From positions 1 to 64,000 of the forward strand of contig NZ_JTLD01000003.1 of the NCBI RefSeq assembly GCF_000798815.1: a stretch of DNA of 64,000 nt, written 5' to 3'. A program made the translations under genes and the position numbers. Numbering within the stretch: the stretch's first letter is position 1; every line of letters begins with the position of its first letter. Origin of the DNA: Alistipes sp. ZOR0009. GTDB taxonomy: Bacteria; Bacteroidota; Bacteroidia; Bacteroidales; ZOR0009. Of this stretch, positions 7,326 to 18,359 are shown one piece after another. The notes beneath the pieces were generated by a model. The model searched no databases. It saw only the letters and a program-made list of their open reading frames with translations, and was not told the origin of the DNA.

Positions 7326-8640
7326 TATGTTTAAGCAAGAAATGGCTGTCCTTTTTGACGGAATCTGTAAAGAACCTTTAGCCTCAGAGCTAAGGGCTCA
7401 CATGCACGCTTGTCCTGATTGTAAAGCCGACTTTTTAGAGATGCGAGAGGTTATTGATCACCTGCAAATTCGACATATGCCAAGCACTCCAGTTTCACTT
7501 AAGCAAAATGTAATTAATAACTTAAGTAAGGAGGATGAAATGATGAGACGTAAGCTGAAGCAAATGGCTTTGTTAAACTCAAAGATTAAAAAGGGAGTAG
7601 CCGTTGCTGCTATCTTGGTTGCCATAATGCTGGTATTTCCACTTTTTAGAATAGGTGCGGGTTCTGCAAAGGCCGATTCGCTACTTGAAAGTTCTATAAA
7701 GGCTACGGAATCGGTTAAGAGTATGGTTATAAGGCTAAAGGTGCGCACTATAGCTCACGACAACTTTGCGCTGGTTGATACGAAGTACGATATGGTGGAT
7801 CATACCATTTCCAAATCTTTTGAGGCTCCCGAAAAATGGAGGGTAGATAAGGGTGACCGTGTGGCCTTTTGCGATGGAATGAATGATTACCTATGGATTA
7901 AGACTGTTAATGCAGGATATAAGGCAGGGTTAAACGCTGGTTTTGTAGAGTGGTTTCGCTTGCTGTTAAATCCGGAGTCTATTCTTATGAAGGAGCAGCA
8001 GGGTATAAACGATAAGGGTGCAAAGGTAACCGTTAAGGAAAAAGCAGGGATGATTTATCTAACTATTAGATCAAAGGCTCAGGGTAATTTTATTAACGAT
8101 TACTGCAAGAATCGTTCTATTCAGGAGTCGGATAATAGGCGGGAGTATGTATTCGATGCAAAGACTAAGCTGCTTAAGGGGCTTAAAATTTATATCCTAG
8201 AGGGAACGCGGGAAACGCTGATTCTTGAAACCGAAAGCATTGCATATAATGTTCCTATTATTCCATCTCTTTACGATGCTAGTACCTTCGAAGGGGTAAC
8301 CTTTGAGGATGTCAATAAGCTGAAAGATGTTAAGAGTGAAACGTTTAGTAGCATCTCCAGCAAACGTGCAGCCGAGATTGTCTTCGAAGGCATGGCTCGC
8401 AACGACTGGGCTTCAATTCAGGTGCCGATGTCGCAGTATGCTTCAGCGTTGGATGCTATAAAGAAGTATTTTGCAGGTCTTAAGGTTATTAAAGTAGGGG
8501 AACCATTTAAGTCGGGACTATATCCTGGTGAGTTTGTGCCCTACCATATAATTCTTAAAGATGGTAGTGTACGAAAGCATAACTTGGCATTACGAAATGA
8601 TAATAAGAATAAGGTGTGGCTTGTTGATGGCGGTCTATAA
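7315..8640 (+). CDS. Transmembrane anti-sigma factor with large extracytoplasmic domain
   Basis: 441 aa, translationally coupled to the sigma gene. The N-terminal cytoplasmic zinc-binding anti-sigma motif H-x3-C-x2-C is present as H29, C33, C36. One membrane helix spans about residues 94-112. The extracytoplasmic part (about 120-441) first resembles the LolA/outer-membrane-lipoprotein-sorting half-barrel (SLLESSIKATESVKSM...WRVDKGDRVAFCDGMNDYLW), as seen in RsgI- or RseB-like sensors. A C-terminal segment of about 100 residues (from about 345) ends in GSVRKHNLALRNDNKNKVW and has no recognised family. Most anti-sigmas of this class carry a much shorter outside domain, so the sensor may be built into the same chain (inference). 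A terminator follows 10 bp after the stop. Confidence 0.82.
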   Translation: MDCSMFKQEMAVLFDGICKEPLASELRAHMHACPDCKADFLEMREVIDHLQIRHMPSTPVSLKQNVINNLSKEDEMMRRKLKQMALLNSKIKKGVAVAAILVAIMLVFPLFRIGAGSAKADSLLESSIKATESVKSMVIRLKVRTIAHDNFALVDTKYDMVDHTISKSFEAPEKWRVDKGDRVAFCDGMNDYLWIKTVNAGYKAGLNAGFVEWFRLLLNPESILMKEQQGINDKGAKVTVKEKAGMIYLTIRSKAQGNFINDYCKNRSIQESDNRREYVFDAKTKLLKGLKIYILEGTRETLILETESIAYNVPIIPSLYDASTFEGVTFEDVNKLKDVKSETFSSISSKRAAEIVFEGMARNDWASIQVPMSQYASALDAIKKYFAGLKVIKVGEPFKSGLYPGEFVPYHIILKDGSVRKHNLALRNDNKNKVWLVDGGL

Positions 8641-8649
8641 AAAAGTAAA

Positions 8650-8670
8650 GGCGAAGCTAAAAGCTTCGCC
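8650..8670. terminator. Terminator after the sigma/anti-sigma operon
   Basis: Stem GGCGAAGCT / AGCTTCGCC with a three-base loop. The right flank is CTTATATTTT and the left flank is A-rich, so weaker function in the opposite direction is possible. Confidence 0.82.
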
Positions 8671-8840
8671 CTTATATTTTACCCATTATCGATGGGATGG
8701 AATAGGCTAATAATATCCCAGATAAGCATGCTTGCTAAGTTAGCCGTACTATACACAAGGTTAGCGATGATTGCGTTTCGCATTGGTGGTGTAGAGTTTG
8801 GGTTAAAGCTGGATTCTAGAACTCCAGCCTTAATGTTGTG

Positions 8841-9785
8841 CTACATTGGTTTTACCGGAACGCAGATGTCTACAATAAACTTTCCATTCTGAGGTTCCTC
8901 TGGGTAGATCTCGAAGCAAGGCTTATCGTCGGGTTGATAGCCGCTTGTTGGAAACCAAACACCATAAACCCAATTCCATGCTTCAGTAAACTCATCCTTG
9001 CCAAGTTCAAAGCGGGCAACTGCATAGGTTCCATTTTCTATTTCCATTTTTCCAACTTCTCCTTCAACCTTGGTGTCGGTAGGTACGGTAATGCAAACGC
9101 TCATGCGCAGCTTATCCTCGATGGTAACGTTAGGATCGTCGTGGTAAACGGCGATTAGCTTAAAGTTGGGTGTACCTATTAAGCCTCTAGGACCTCCCCA
9201 TGCAAAAAGCTTATTCCATAAGCGTTCGAATAGCTGTGCTTCGCCCTTGTAGGGACCAATATGCCTAATATAGGCAACCGTCATTGTTGGAAGTTCTTTT
9301 ACTTCTACTCCTTTGTTTTGTACCATGTTACTTTTCCATTTTAGTGATTTGGAACTGGGACAAAAGTAGGGTGTTGGGCGCTCGAAGGCTTGTTGTTTAG
9401 TGCGCTCCTCTTGACGATTATTGCTTTTATGAGCGAGCTGCTCTCGATATTGCGATGCGGAAACCTTAAAGTAGCTTTTAAAGTTTCGGGCAAATACGGA
9501 GGCGTCTGTGAAGCCACATTTTAGGGCTATTTCCGATATGTTCTCGTTAGGACGTTGGGTTATGATGATGGCAGCCTTTTCGAGGCGTAGCCTTAGTATT
9601 AGCTGGTAGGCGGTTTCGCCGGTAATGGCTTGGAATATGCGGTTGAAATGAAACTTTGAGAAGTTGGCAACTGCAGCAACCTCTTCGAGGGTTAGCTGCT
9701 GGCTTATATTTTTCTCTATGTAATCTAACGACTTATTTATTCTAAAGATGTACTCTTTCTCTAAATGCTCGTTAACTTTTTTCAT
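8841..9785 (-). CDS. AraC-family regulator with GyrI-like effector domain
   Basis: 314 aa. The N-terminal AraC/XylS DNA-binding domain (about 10-115) has the two helix-turn-helix units LTLEEVAAVANFSKFHFNRI and ISEIALKCGFTDASVFARNF, followed by the usual F-x-x-S-x-x-x-Y-R end. A Lys/Arg-rich linker leads to a C-terminal GyrI-like/SOUL-fold small-molecule-binding domain (about 158-314, from VEVKELPTMTVAYIRHIGPY to FIVDICVPVK). This order (HTH first, GyrI last) is that of the Rob/SoxS-like sensor regulators that bind hydrophobic drugs or amphipathic compounds. No efflux gene is adjacent, so the regulon cannot be read here. The start at 9785 gives the normal domain boundary. Confidence 0.92.
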   Translation of the reverse strand: MKKVNEHLEKEYIFRINKSLDYIEKNISQQLTLEEVAAVANFSKFHFNRIFQAITGETAYQLILRLRLEKAAIIITQRPNENISEIALKCGFTDASVFARNFKSYFKVSASQYREQLAHKSNNRQEERTKQQAFERPTPYFCPSSKSLKWKSNMVQNKGVEVKELPTMTVAYIRHIGPYKGEAQLFERLWNKLFAWGGPRGLIGTPNFKLIAVYHDDPNVTIEDKLRMSVCITVPTDTKVEGEVGKMEIENGTYAVARFELGKDEFTEAWNWVYGVWFPTSGYQPDDKPCFEIYPEEPQNGKFIVDICVPVKPM

Positions 9786-9930
9786 TGGGTAATGGTGATA
9801 GGATGTTGCCCCAAAATTAGCGAAAGTTTACGAGGTGTTAAGCTATGGATGTAGGATGAGAAGTTGTATGTGTTGTTTTAGGGTAAAGGAGCCGGTTGAA
9901 AGATGTAGGATGTTGATGTTTCTATTTTGA

Positions 9931-10557
9931 TTATAGCGCATTTACGCGCTTGTTTAAATCGTACACATCTATTCGTTTGGGGCTAATGGTTATAGACTCC
10001 ATGATATTAAACAAGAACTGCTTTAGCTCCTCAAGGTTGCTTTCTCCCTTAAAGAATGCGGTAGATGCGCCAACGATGGTTGAACCTACTTCTGTTGCCA
10101 CATATAGCTGCTTGTCTATAGGAATGGTTCGAGTTGAGTCTGTGGCGATGGTATCTTGGGGTAACAACGAATGGTATGTCCAGAAGATGTAATCTCTACC
10201 TTTGCTAGTTTTTCGCATCTCTACCGTAAAGGTTATCTGTTTTTGAAATATGGTATCTAGGTATTCCTTTTCGAAGCGGTAGTACTGCATAAGTATGTCA
10301 TCTCGCTTTTGTATGGTTGACTTGGTGGTCATGAAATCGCTCTTTTTGACGGTTAGCAGCTGCACTATTTTATTGTCAACTTGATACATGTTTTCTATCT
10401 CGGTGCTGCTTTTTTCTTTGCCATCAATTTTTAGATAGAAGTAGCTGTTTGGGTTATTGTACACCAAGTACATGCTATTGGGTGTTCCTACTATCGACTG
10501 AGAATTTGCCGCAAGGGCTGTAAGTGTGATTATAGTAAGTGTAAGAAGCTTTTTCAT
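9931..10557 (-). CDS. Hypothetical exported protein
   Basis: 208 aa with a clear signal peptide (MKKLLTLTIITLTALAANS) predicted to leave Gln20 at the mature N-terminus. The remainder is mixed alpha/beta with no Cys and no membrane helix. The charged central part (FDxMTTKS-like to QKQITFTVEMRKTSKGRDY) and the end (ITISPKRIDVYDLNKRVNAL) match no family I know. It lies alone between the AraC gene and the end of the saccharide-utilisation operon, whose terminator separates the two, so it is not part of that operon. Confidence 0.7.
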   Translation of the reverse strand: MKKLLTLTIITLTALAANSQSIVGTPNSMYLVYNNPNSYFYLKIDGKEKSSTEIENMYQVDNKIVQLLTVKKSDFMTTKSTIQKRDDILMQYYRFEKEYLDTIFQKQITFTVEMRKTSKGRDYIFWTYHSLLPQDTIATDSTRTIPIDKQLYVATEVGSTIVGASTAFFKGESNLEELKQFLFNIMESITISPKRIDVYDLNKRVNAL

Positions 10558-10649
10558 TGGCGGATTGGCTTTTGTTGGTTGTGGTTTTTTATAAAGATCG
10601 GGTATTTTTCAATATTTAAACAGATTACCAGCTGATATGGGCATTTTTA

Positions 10650-10700
10650 TATTAAAAAAATAGGCAAGACACGCGCATAACCCTGCGTTGTGTCTTGCCT
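10650..10700 (-). terminator. Terminator at the end of the saccharide-utilisation operon
   Basis: On the minus strand, AGGCAAGACAC pairs with GTGTCTTGCCT across a loop of about 17 bases and is followed by TATTTTTTTAAT. It stands just after the GH63 gene. Confidence 0.85.
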
Positions 10701-10736
10701 TAGACTATGTAAGTAAAACTAGGTATGAAAAAACTA

Positions 10737-12665
10737 CTATCTTTTGTATTCCCAATAAAGCATTAGCAGGTGCGCTGCCGACCAGCTAAAGTGTGGAGTT
10801 TTTAAACGCTCGCCGGTATGAGTTCCGTAGTTTTCGTGTATTGGAGCATCGGTCTTTAATCCATTTAAACGGTCAAATACCTGCATGGTAAAGCTATCTG
10901 CCTCCTCTTTGTAGCCATACTTTCTTATTCCCGAAATTCCAAAGTATACCTGATCGAGCCAAATGGGGCCTCTCCAGTATCCTTTTGGATCGAACTTAGG
11001 ATTGTCTGCGCTAAGGGTAGGGAAGGGGATGTAGGTGGCAAACTTGGTGCTATCCATTATCACTTTCATCACGCTTTTAGCATTTGTTGCCGATGCAATG
11101 CCTGCCCACAAAGGAATCCATCCTTCAGGTCCTTCAATTTGGATGAACTTACCGTTTAGATCGCGATCGTAGTAGTAGTCCTTTGAACTATCGAAAAATG
11201 CGGAGTTAATTTTGTCGCTCTCAACAGGTGATTTATAGCTTGTACCAATGAGTTTTGCCATCTCGGAAAGAAGCTTTGCTTCGAGGCATAGGTAGGCGTT
11301 AAGGTCTACCGATTCTTGGTTAAAGCTCCATGCATCTTTCGCGTTTTTTACCATGGTTGCATCGTCGTAACGTACGGCATTATCCATTCCGCTTTCCCAT
11401 TTTGCAGCTTCAGTGGTGCCATCTATTGCACCAAACTCGCAAATTCCATTGCGGTTATGATCACGGAATTTGTACCACCACTGGTTGTACTTAACGAGCT
11501 TCGGGAACATCTCCTTTACAAAAGCAAGATCTTTTGTTTGCTTGTATACCTCCATTACGCACCATGCTGCCAAAGGTGGTTTGCTATCTCGGGCATTATT
11601 TTCCTTTTTATCGCTATAGATGCAGTCTATCACCATACCGTCTTCGAGCTGGTAATCGAACATGGCACGAATTTGGTTTTTTGCCAGCTCAGGCTCGAAG
11701 TGCGATAGTGCTACGGCATGCTTCCAAGAATCCCACGCCCATAGTCCAACAAAATAGCCTACAGCATGAGAGGGTACAACACCATCGTGAAGTAGGTCTC
11801 CCTTTGCGCTGCGCCAGTTGCTAATTAGCGTAACGATACTTTTGGCAGCAATGCGGTTTGCATCGGCGCTCATATCTTCTCGTAGGCATTTATTCAGATA
11901 ACCGTTCCATCGTTGCGCAGATAGCTGGCTATATTTTGCTGCATTTTTTAGGATTGTATTGGCAAACGCTCCATTTTTTGTTAGCTGCGCTTGATTTGTA
12001 AAGAACCCAACCACAACATGCTGGGTAGGCAATGCATTTTGGCACGTTGCGGTATAGGTTCTTTTATTTAGCACAACAGTAAAACTATTAGGGAAGGTAA
12101 CCGTCATTATCTCGCCATTTTTTAGGCGGGCAACAATGGTATTCCCTTGATTAGAAGCGTCAGCATTGAGCCAGAGTTCAGAGTTTATAGTCCATCCTAC
12201 CCCTTTATTTGCATTTAATGTGAGCAGCGCAAAATTTTTATCAACAAACTGAAGCGTTTGTTGAACGGTGATGTCATTATATTGGCCTGTAAGGCTTATT
12301 TGTCCGGGAATATAGTTGGATGATACGGTAGAGAAGCGGTTTGCTGGTATTTTTCCTTGGTCGGTAACTACTCCTACTTGAGCAAAACTTTTGCTAAGCC
12401 ATGCTCTACCATCAATATCAAATGGGCCACAAAACCCGTTGATGGAATCGTTTGCCGGAATTGTAAATCCCATCCACGAGCCAGCATCTGTGAACAAACC
12501 CTTAGTTCCGCTTTTTTGCTTAGGCGTATAGCGGATGTCTAAGATGTTCTCGAAGCTACTTCTCACATCTTTAGGCTGGTTGGCTGATAGAGGCAAACCA
12601 GCTATGGTTCCGAACAAACAAAGAAGCGCAATTCGCGCTCTTTGTGTTATATCCTGCTTCCTCAT
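10737..12665 (-). CDS. Exported GH63 (YgjK-like) alpha-glycosidase
   Basis: 642 aa, signal peptide at about 1-28. The C-terminal (alpha/alpha)6 barrel (from about 265) carries the motifs of GH63 YgjK-type enzymes: GLWAWDSWKHA (307-317), WESGMDN with Asp428 as likely general acid, GYWRGPIWLDQVYFG (562-576), and IHENYGTHTGE with Glu611 as likely base. The N-terminal half is the expected beta-sandwich. E. coli YgjK, from memory, prefers short alpha-glucosides, and its glycosynthase mutant makes Glc-alpha-1,2-Gal; related GH63 enzymes hydrolyse mannosylglycerate. So an alpha-glucosidase acting on an oligosaccharide is the best call, but linkage is not proven. It is last in the operon, 11 bp after the beta-galactosidase gene, implying that the two act on the same glycan, probably in the periplasm. 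Confidence 0.82.
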   Translation of the reverse strand: MRKQDITQRARIALLCLFGTIAGLPLSANQPKDVRSSFENILDIRYTPKQKSGTKGLFTDAGSWMGFTIPANDSINGFCGPFDIDGRAWLSKSFAQVGVVTDQGKIPANRFSTVSSNYIPGQISLTGQYNDITVQQTLQFVDKNFALLTLNANKGVGWTINSELWLNADASNQGNTIVARLKNGEIMTVTFPNSFTVVLNKRTYTATCQNALPTQHVVVGFFTNQAQLTKNGAFANTILKNAAKYSQLSAQRWNGYLNKCLREDMSADANRIAAKSIVTLISNWRSAKGDLLHDGVVPSHAVGYFVGLWAWDSWKHAVALSHFEPELAKNQIRAMFDYQLEDGMVIDCIYSDKKENNARDSKPPLAAWCVMEVYKQTKDLAFVKEMFPKLVKYNQWWYKFRDHNRNGICEFGAIDGTTEAAKWESGMDNAVRYDDATMVKNAKDAWSFNQESVDLNAYLCLEAKLLSEMAKLIGTSYKSPVESDKINSAFFDSSKDYYYDRDLNGKFIQIEGPEGWIPLWAGIASATNAKSVMKVIMDSTKFATYIPFPTLSADNPKFDPKGYWRGPIWLDQVYFGISGIRKYGYKEEADSFTMQVFDRLNGLKTDAPIHENYGTHTGERLKTPHFSWSAAHLLMLYWEYKR

Positions 12666-12676
12666 TATCCTGATAT

Positions 12677-15805
<3,129 letters not shown>

Positions 15806-15811
15806 TCAATT

Positions 15812-16414
15812 TTAAATCGTTGCAAAAAATGTAACAAGAAAAGGAACTGTAAAGTCTAGTACAATTCCATGAAATATAGCAATGGGGACATACTCTTTCC
15901 CAGAGTATTTGGTGATTACTCCTAATGTGGTATCCATGGAGGTGGCTCCACCTGCGCTTACGGTTGATAGTTTTCCAAAGTATGCAACCAGCAAGGGTGC
16001 TAGCACTAGGGTTATCATTTCGCGCATGATGTTGGATGTTAGCGCTATTGTGCCAAGCTCTACGCCTCGATACTGCGAGATGAATATGCTTGATAGCGAG
16101 TAGTAGCCAAAGCCAGACCCAATGGCGAGGCAGTCGGTTAGCTTGATGTTGGTCAGCAAAGGAACAATGAGCATGCAGCCCAAGTATGTTCCAACGATGG
16201 TTGCTACAGGAACCAGAAGCACCTTCCATTTTTGAGAGAAGATGGTGCGAATGGCGTTTTTGTCGCTACCGATACTTACCCCCACTAAAAACATCAGCAC
16301 GTAAAGAACGTAAACCGATAGGTCGTTCTCCAGTATGGTATCTGGTAAGATCTTGTACATCCCAGTAAAAATACCGAGAGCAAAGAATGCGACAATGATA
16401 AGGCTACCTTTCAT
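15812..16414 (-). CDS. lysO: LysO family transporter, C-terminal part (lysine exporter)
   Basis: 200 aa with about six or seven membrane helices (for example LIIVAFFALGIFTG, VYVLYVLMFLVGVSIG, IALTSNIMREMITLVLAPLLVAYFG). It matches the larger piece of the Lys_export family (PF03956), in which E. coli LysO (YbjE) exports lysine and toxic lysine analogues. Glu132, in SNIMREMITL, is placed like the essential Glu of E. coli LysO (Glu233, by my recollection). Bacteroidota commonly encode the exporter as two polypeptides, as here. The gene overlaps part 1 by 4 bp, so both are made together. Its place inside a SusC/D-glycosidase operon is unusual and may reflect an amino-sugar or amino-acid product of the substrate (see findings). 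Confidence 0.85.
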   Translation of the reverse strand: MKGSLIIVAFFALGIFTGMYKILPDTILENDLSVYVLYVLMFLVGVSIGSDKNAIRTIFSQKWKVLLVPVATIVGTYLGCMLIVPLLTNIKLTDCLAIGSGFGYYSLSSIFISQYRGVELGTIALTSNIMREMITLVLAPLLVAYFGKLSTVSAGGATSMDTTLGVITKYSGKEYVPIAIFHGIVLDFTVPFLVTFFATI

Positions 16415-16704
16415 TTATTCTTTTGGTTTAGCGAAGGTGTTGATTTGCTGAAAAAGTAACGGTAAACAAGCCATGATAGGGCAATGCTACCAGTTAGTGC
16501 TCCAACCGTAATAATTAAAGCCTGCACGCCAAGCGTGTGGAGGTTTTTAATGATCATGTCGTTTACTCCGACCGATATTCCTAAAAAGAATAGCAGTAGG
16601 TAGATAACCAGGTTGAGCAGCTTGGGAAGATGCTTTGGCGGCTTATTCCTAAGCATCAAGCCAAGGGTTATCCCAAAAAACATTATGCCGATTACGATGA
16701 GCAT
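16411..16704 (-). CDS. LysO family transporter, N-terminal part
   Basis: 97 aa with three membrane helices (MLIVIGIMFFGITLGLML; LLNLVIYLLLFFLGISVGV; VQALIITVGALTGSIALSWLVY) and a polar tail. It corresponds to the N-terminal third of LysO; Asp49 in GISVGVND sits where E. coli LysO has an essential Asp (Asp46, from memory). Its stop overlaps the start of the second part, a ATGA-type coupling. The pair is therefore likely to form one transporter. A 14-bp palindrome lies between this gene and susD. Confidence 0.82.
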   Translation of the reverse strand: MLIVIGIMFFGITLGLMLRNKPPKHLPKLLNLVIYLLLFFLGISVGVNDMIIKNLHTLGVQALIITVGALTGSIALSWLVYRYFFSKSTPSLNQKNK

Positions 16705-16754
16705 GGTGAACTTGAATATTGATACTTTATATTATACCTGCTTTGGTTTGATAA

Positions 16755-16783
16755 CCCTGTCAGAGTTTTAAACTCTGACAGGG
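16755..16783. repeat. Perfect 14-bp palindrome between susD and lysO
   Basis: The arms CCCTGTCAGAGTTT and AAACTCTGACAGGG are separated by one base. There is no T-run on the minus strand, so it is not a standard intrinsic terminator. It may be a REP-like intergenic palindrome, an mRNA-stabilising or attenuating hairpin that lowers expression of the genes after susD, or a protein-binding site. Confidence 0.75.
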
Positions 16784-16826
16784 GACTTAAATCATGAATT
16801 AAAAACCAAATGTGATTTACTGTTAT

Positions 16827-18341
16827 TTAGTCAATTTTGCTATTGGCGTTAACCTCTATCAAAGGAACTGGATAAAAATTATGCTTTGAAGGATCAAAAT
16901 TTGTTCTACCTACGGCATGTAATGCTTCTTTAGTTTTGCCCCATCTGCGAAGATCGTAGAATCGCCAATTCTCTTGAGGAAATTCAATCATCCTTTCATG
17001 CTCAATTTGACTTCTTACTTGTGGTTGGCTAGTTCCTGTCATAGGAGGCATGTCCGCTCTTGCTCTTACTTTGTTTATCAAAGGTATCGCTAATTCTGGA
17101 TGATTTTGTTCGTTGTATGCTTCCGCTAATAGTAAGAGAACGTTAGAGTAACGCATAAGAGGTACATTATAGCCAACCCCTCCTTTATCCATGTCTTCTA
17201 AACTGTTTTCTGGTAAGAATTTTCGGAATACAGGCTTGTCTTCAGAAAACCAATTGTTATAGGTTTTACCATAAACTCTTGGATTTGAAGGATCGTTAAA
17301 GTATGGGTCGTTTAGAAAAACATTCCAATAAAGACGGGAATCATATCTGCCGGTTGTTGCTATTTGGCCTTCTTTCTTAAACTCGTCAATTAGCCTTGTG
17401 GTTGGTAGCATTTCATCCCAGCCATATAACTCTTTTGCAGCCATAAAGGAATGAATCGTTGTCTTATAGTATGCTCCATTTGATTCGTTTTCGGTCATTT
17501 GAAGTTCGAATACCGATTCTTTTGAATTCTTTTTTTTGCCATTAAACATACTTAAGTAGTCTGAACCATCAACCAAATCGTAACCTTTTACGTTGGTTAA
17601 TGCGCTTTCCGCATCTTTAAGGAATTGTTCTTTTTGAGCAGGTTCTTCCCAAGCTCTTGTAAGGTATGCAAACCCTAAATAGGCATTTGCAGCACCACTC
17701 GTTGCACGTCCTAAGGTATTTGCATCTCTTGTATTAGGTAACTCCGTAGCGGCTTTAAAATCTTGAATAATGAAATCCCATGTTGTATTTCTTTCTGATA
17801 AAGGTCTTTCAAGATCAGCCTGAGCTGTTACGTATTTGTCGAATACAATAATTTTCTCCCAGTTAAGGATAAGCTTTAGATGAAAGTATGCCCTTAAAAA
17901 GCGTGCTTCTGCTATTAATAATTTCCTGTCGTTTTCGGATATACCACTTGCCGGTATTTTAGCAATTTTGTCTATTGCTTGGTTTGCTCTACTTATACCC
18001 GTATAGTTAAGTTTCCAATAGTTGTAAAAATCAGGATTCCCATTAGTATAGGTAAAATCGTATAACTCAAGCCATGTTGGATAGTTTCCAATATCAGCGC
18101 CATATTTTATGATATCCTCACGATATGCTTCGACGGGATACTTAACCTCACAATACTGCCAATCGACAGCTGCGCATTCTAGCATTGCGTAAGTTGCAGC
18201 AATGCCTGCTTCAGCATCTGTTTTATTTCTCCAAAATGTTTCGGATGTTAGTTTATCTGGTGATTTCTGATCTAGAATATCCTCGCATGAAGACATCATG
18301 ATTAATGCCAGAATGGGGATGAGGTATAATGCTTTTCTCAT
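16827..18341 (-). CDS. SusD/RagB-family glycan-binding outer-membrane lipoprotein
   Basis: 504 aa. The lipobox MSSC puts the lipid on Cys19. The family features are present: an N-terminal SETFWRNKTDAEAGIAATYA region, TPR-like helices (TGISRANQAIDKIAKIP, IAEARFLRAYFHLKL), and the C-terminal LINKVRARADMPPM...RSQIEHERMIEFPQENWRFYDLRRWG. SusD proteins form a lid over the SusC porin and capture the oligosaccharide at the cell surface. It is 18 bp after susC. Length and layout are normal for the family. Confidence 0.96.
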   Translation of the reverse strand: MRKALYLIPILALIMMSSCEDILDQKSPDKLTSETFWRNKTDAEAGIAATYAMLECAAVDWQYCEVKYPVEAYREDIIKYGADIGNYPTWLELYDFTYTNGNPDFYNYWKLNYTGISRANQAIDKIAKIPASGISENDRKLLIAEARFLRAYFHLKLILNWEKIIVFDKYVTAQADLERPLSERNTTWDFIIQDFKAATELPNTRDANTLGRATSGAANAYLGFAYLTRAWEEPAQKEQFLKDAESALTNVKGYDLVDGSDYLSMFNGKKKNSKESVFELQMTENESNGAYYKTTIHSFMAAKELYGWDEMLPTTRLIDEFKKEGQIATTGRYDSRLYWNVFLNDPYFNDPSNPRVYGKTYNNWFSEDKPVFRKFLPENSLEDMDKGGVGYNVPLMRYSNVLLLLAEAYNEQNHPELAIPLINKVRARADMPPMTGTSQPQVRSQIEHERMIEFPQENWRFYDLRRWGKTKEALHAVGRTNFDPSKHNFYPVPLIEVNANSKID

Positions 18342-18359
18342 TTTACTTTCGTTTAAATG

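Noticed and set aside
16411-16704. LysO broken by a frameshift
   Set aside because: Both parts have proper starts with a 4-bp coupled overlap, and the two-gene form is common in Bacteroidota.
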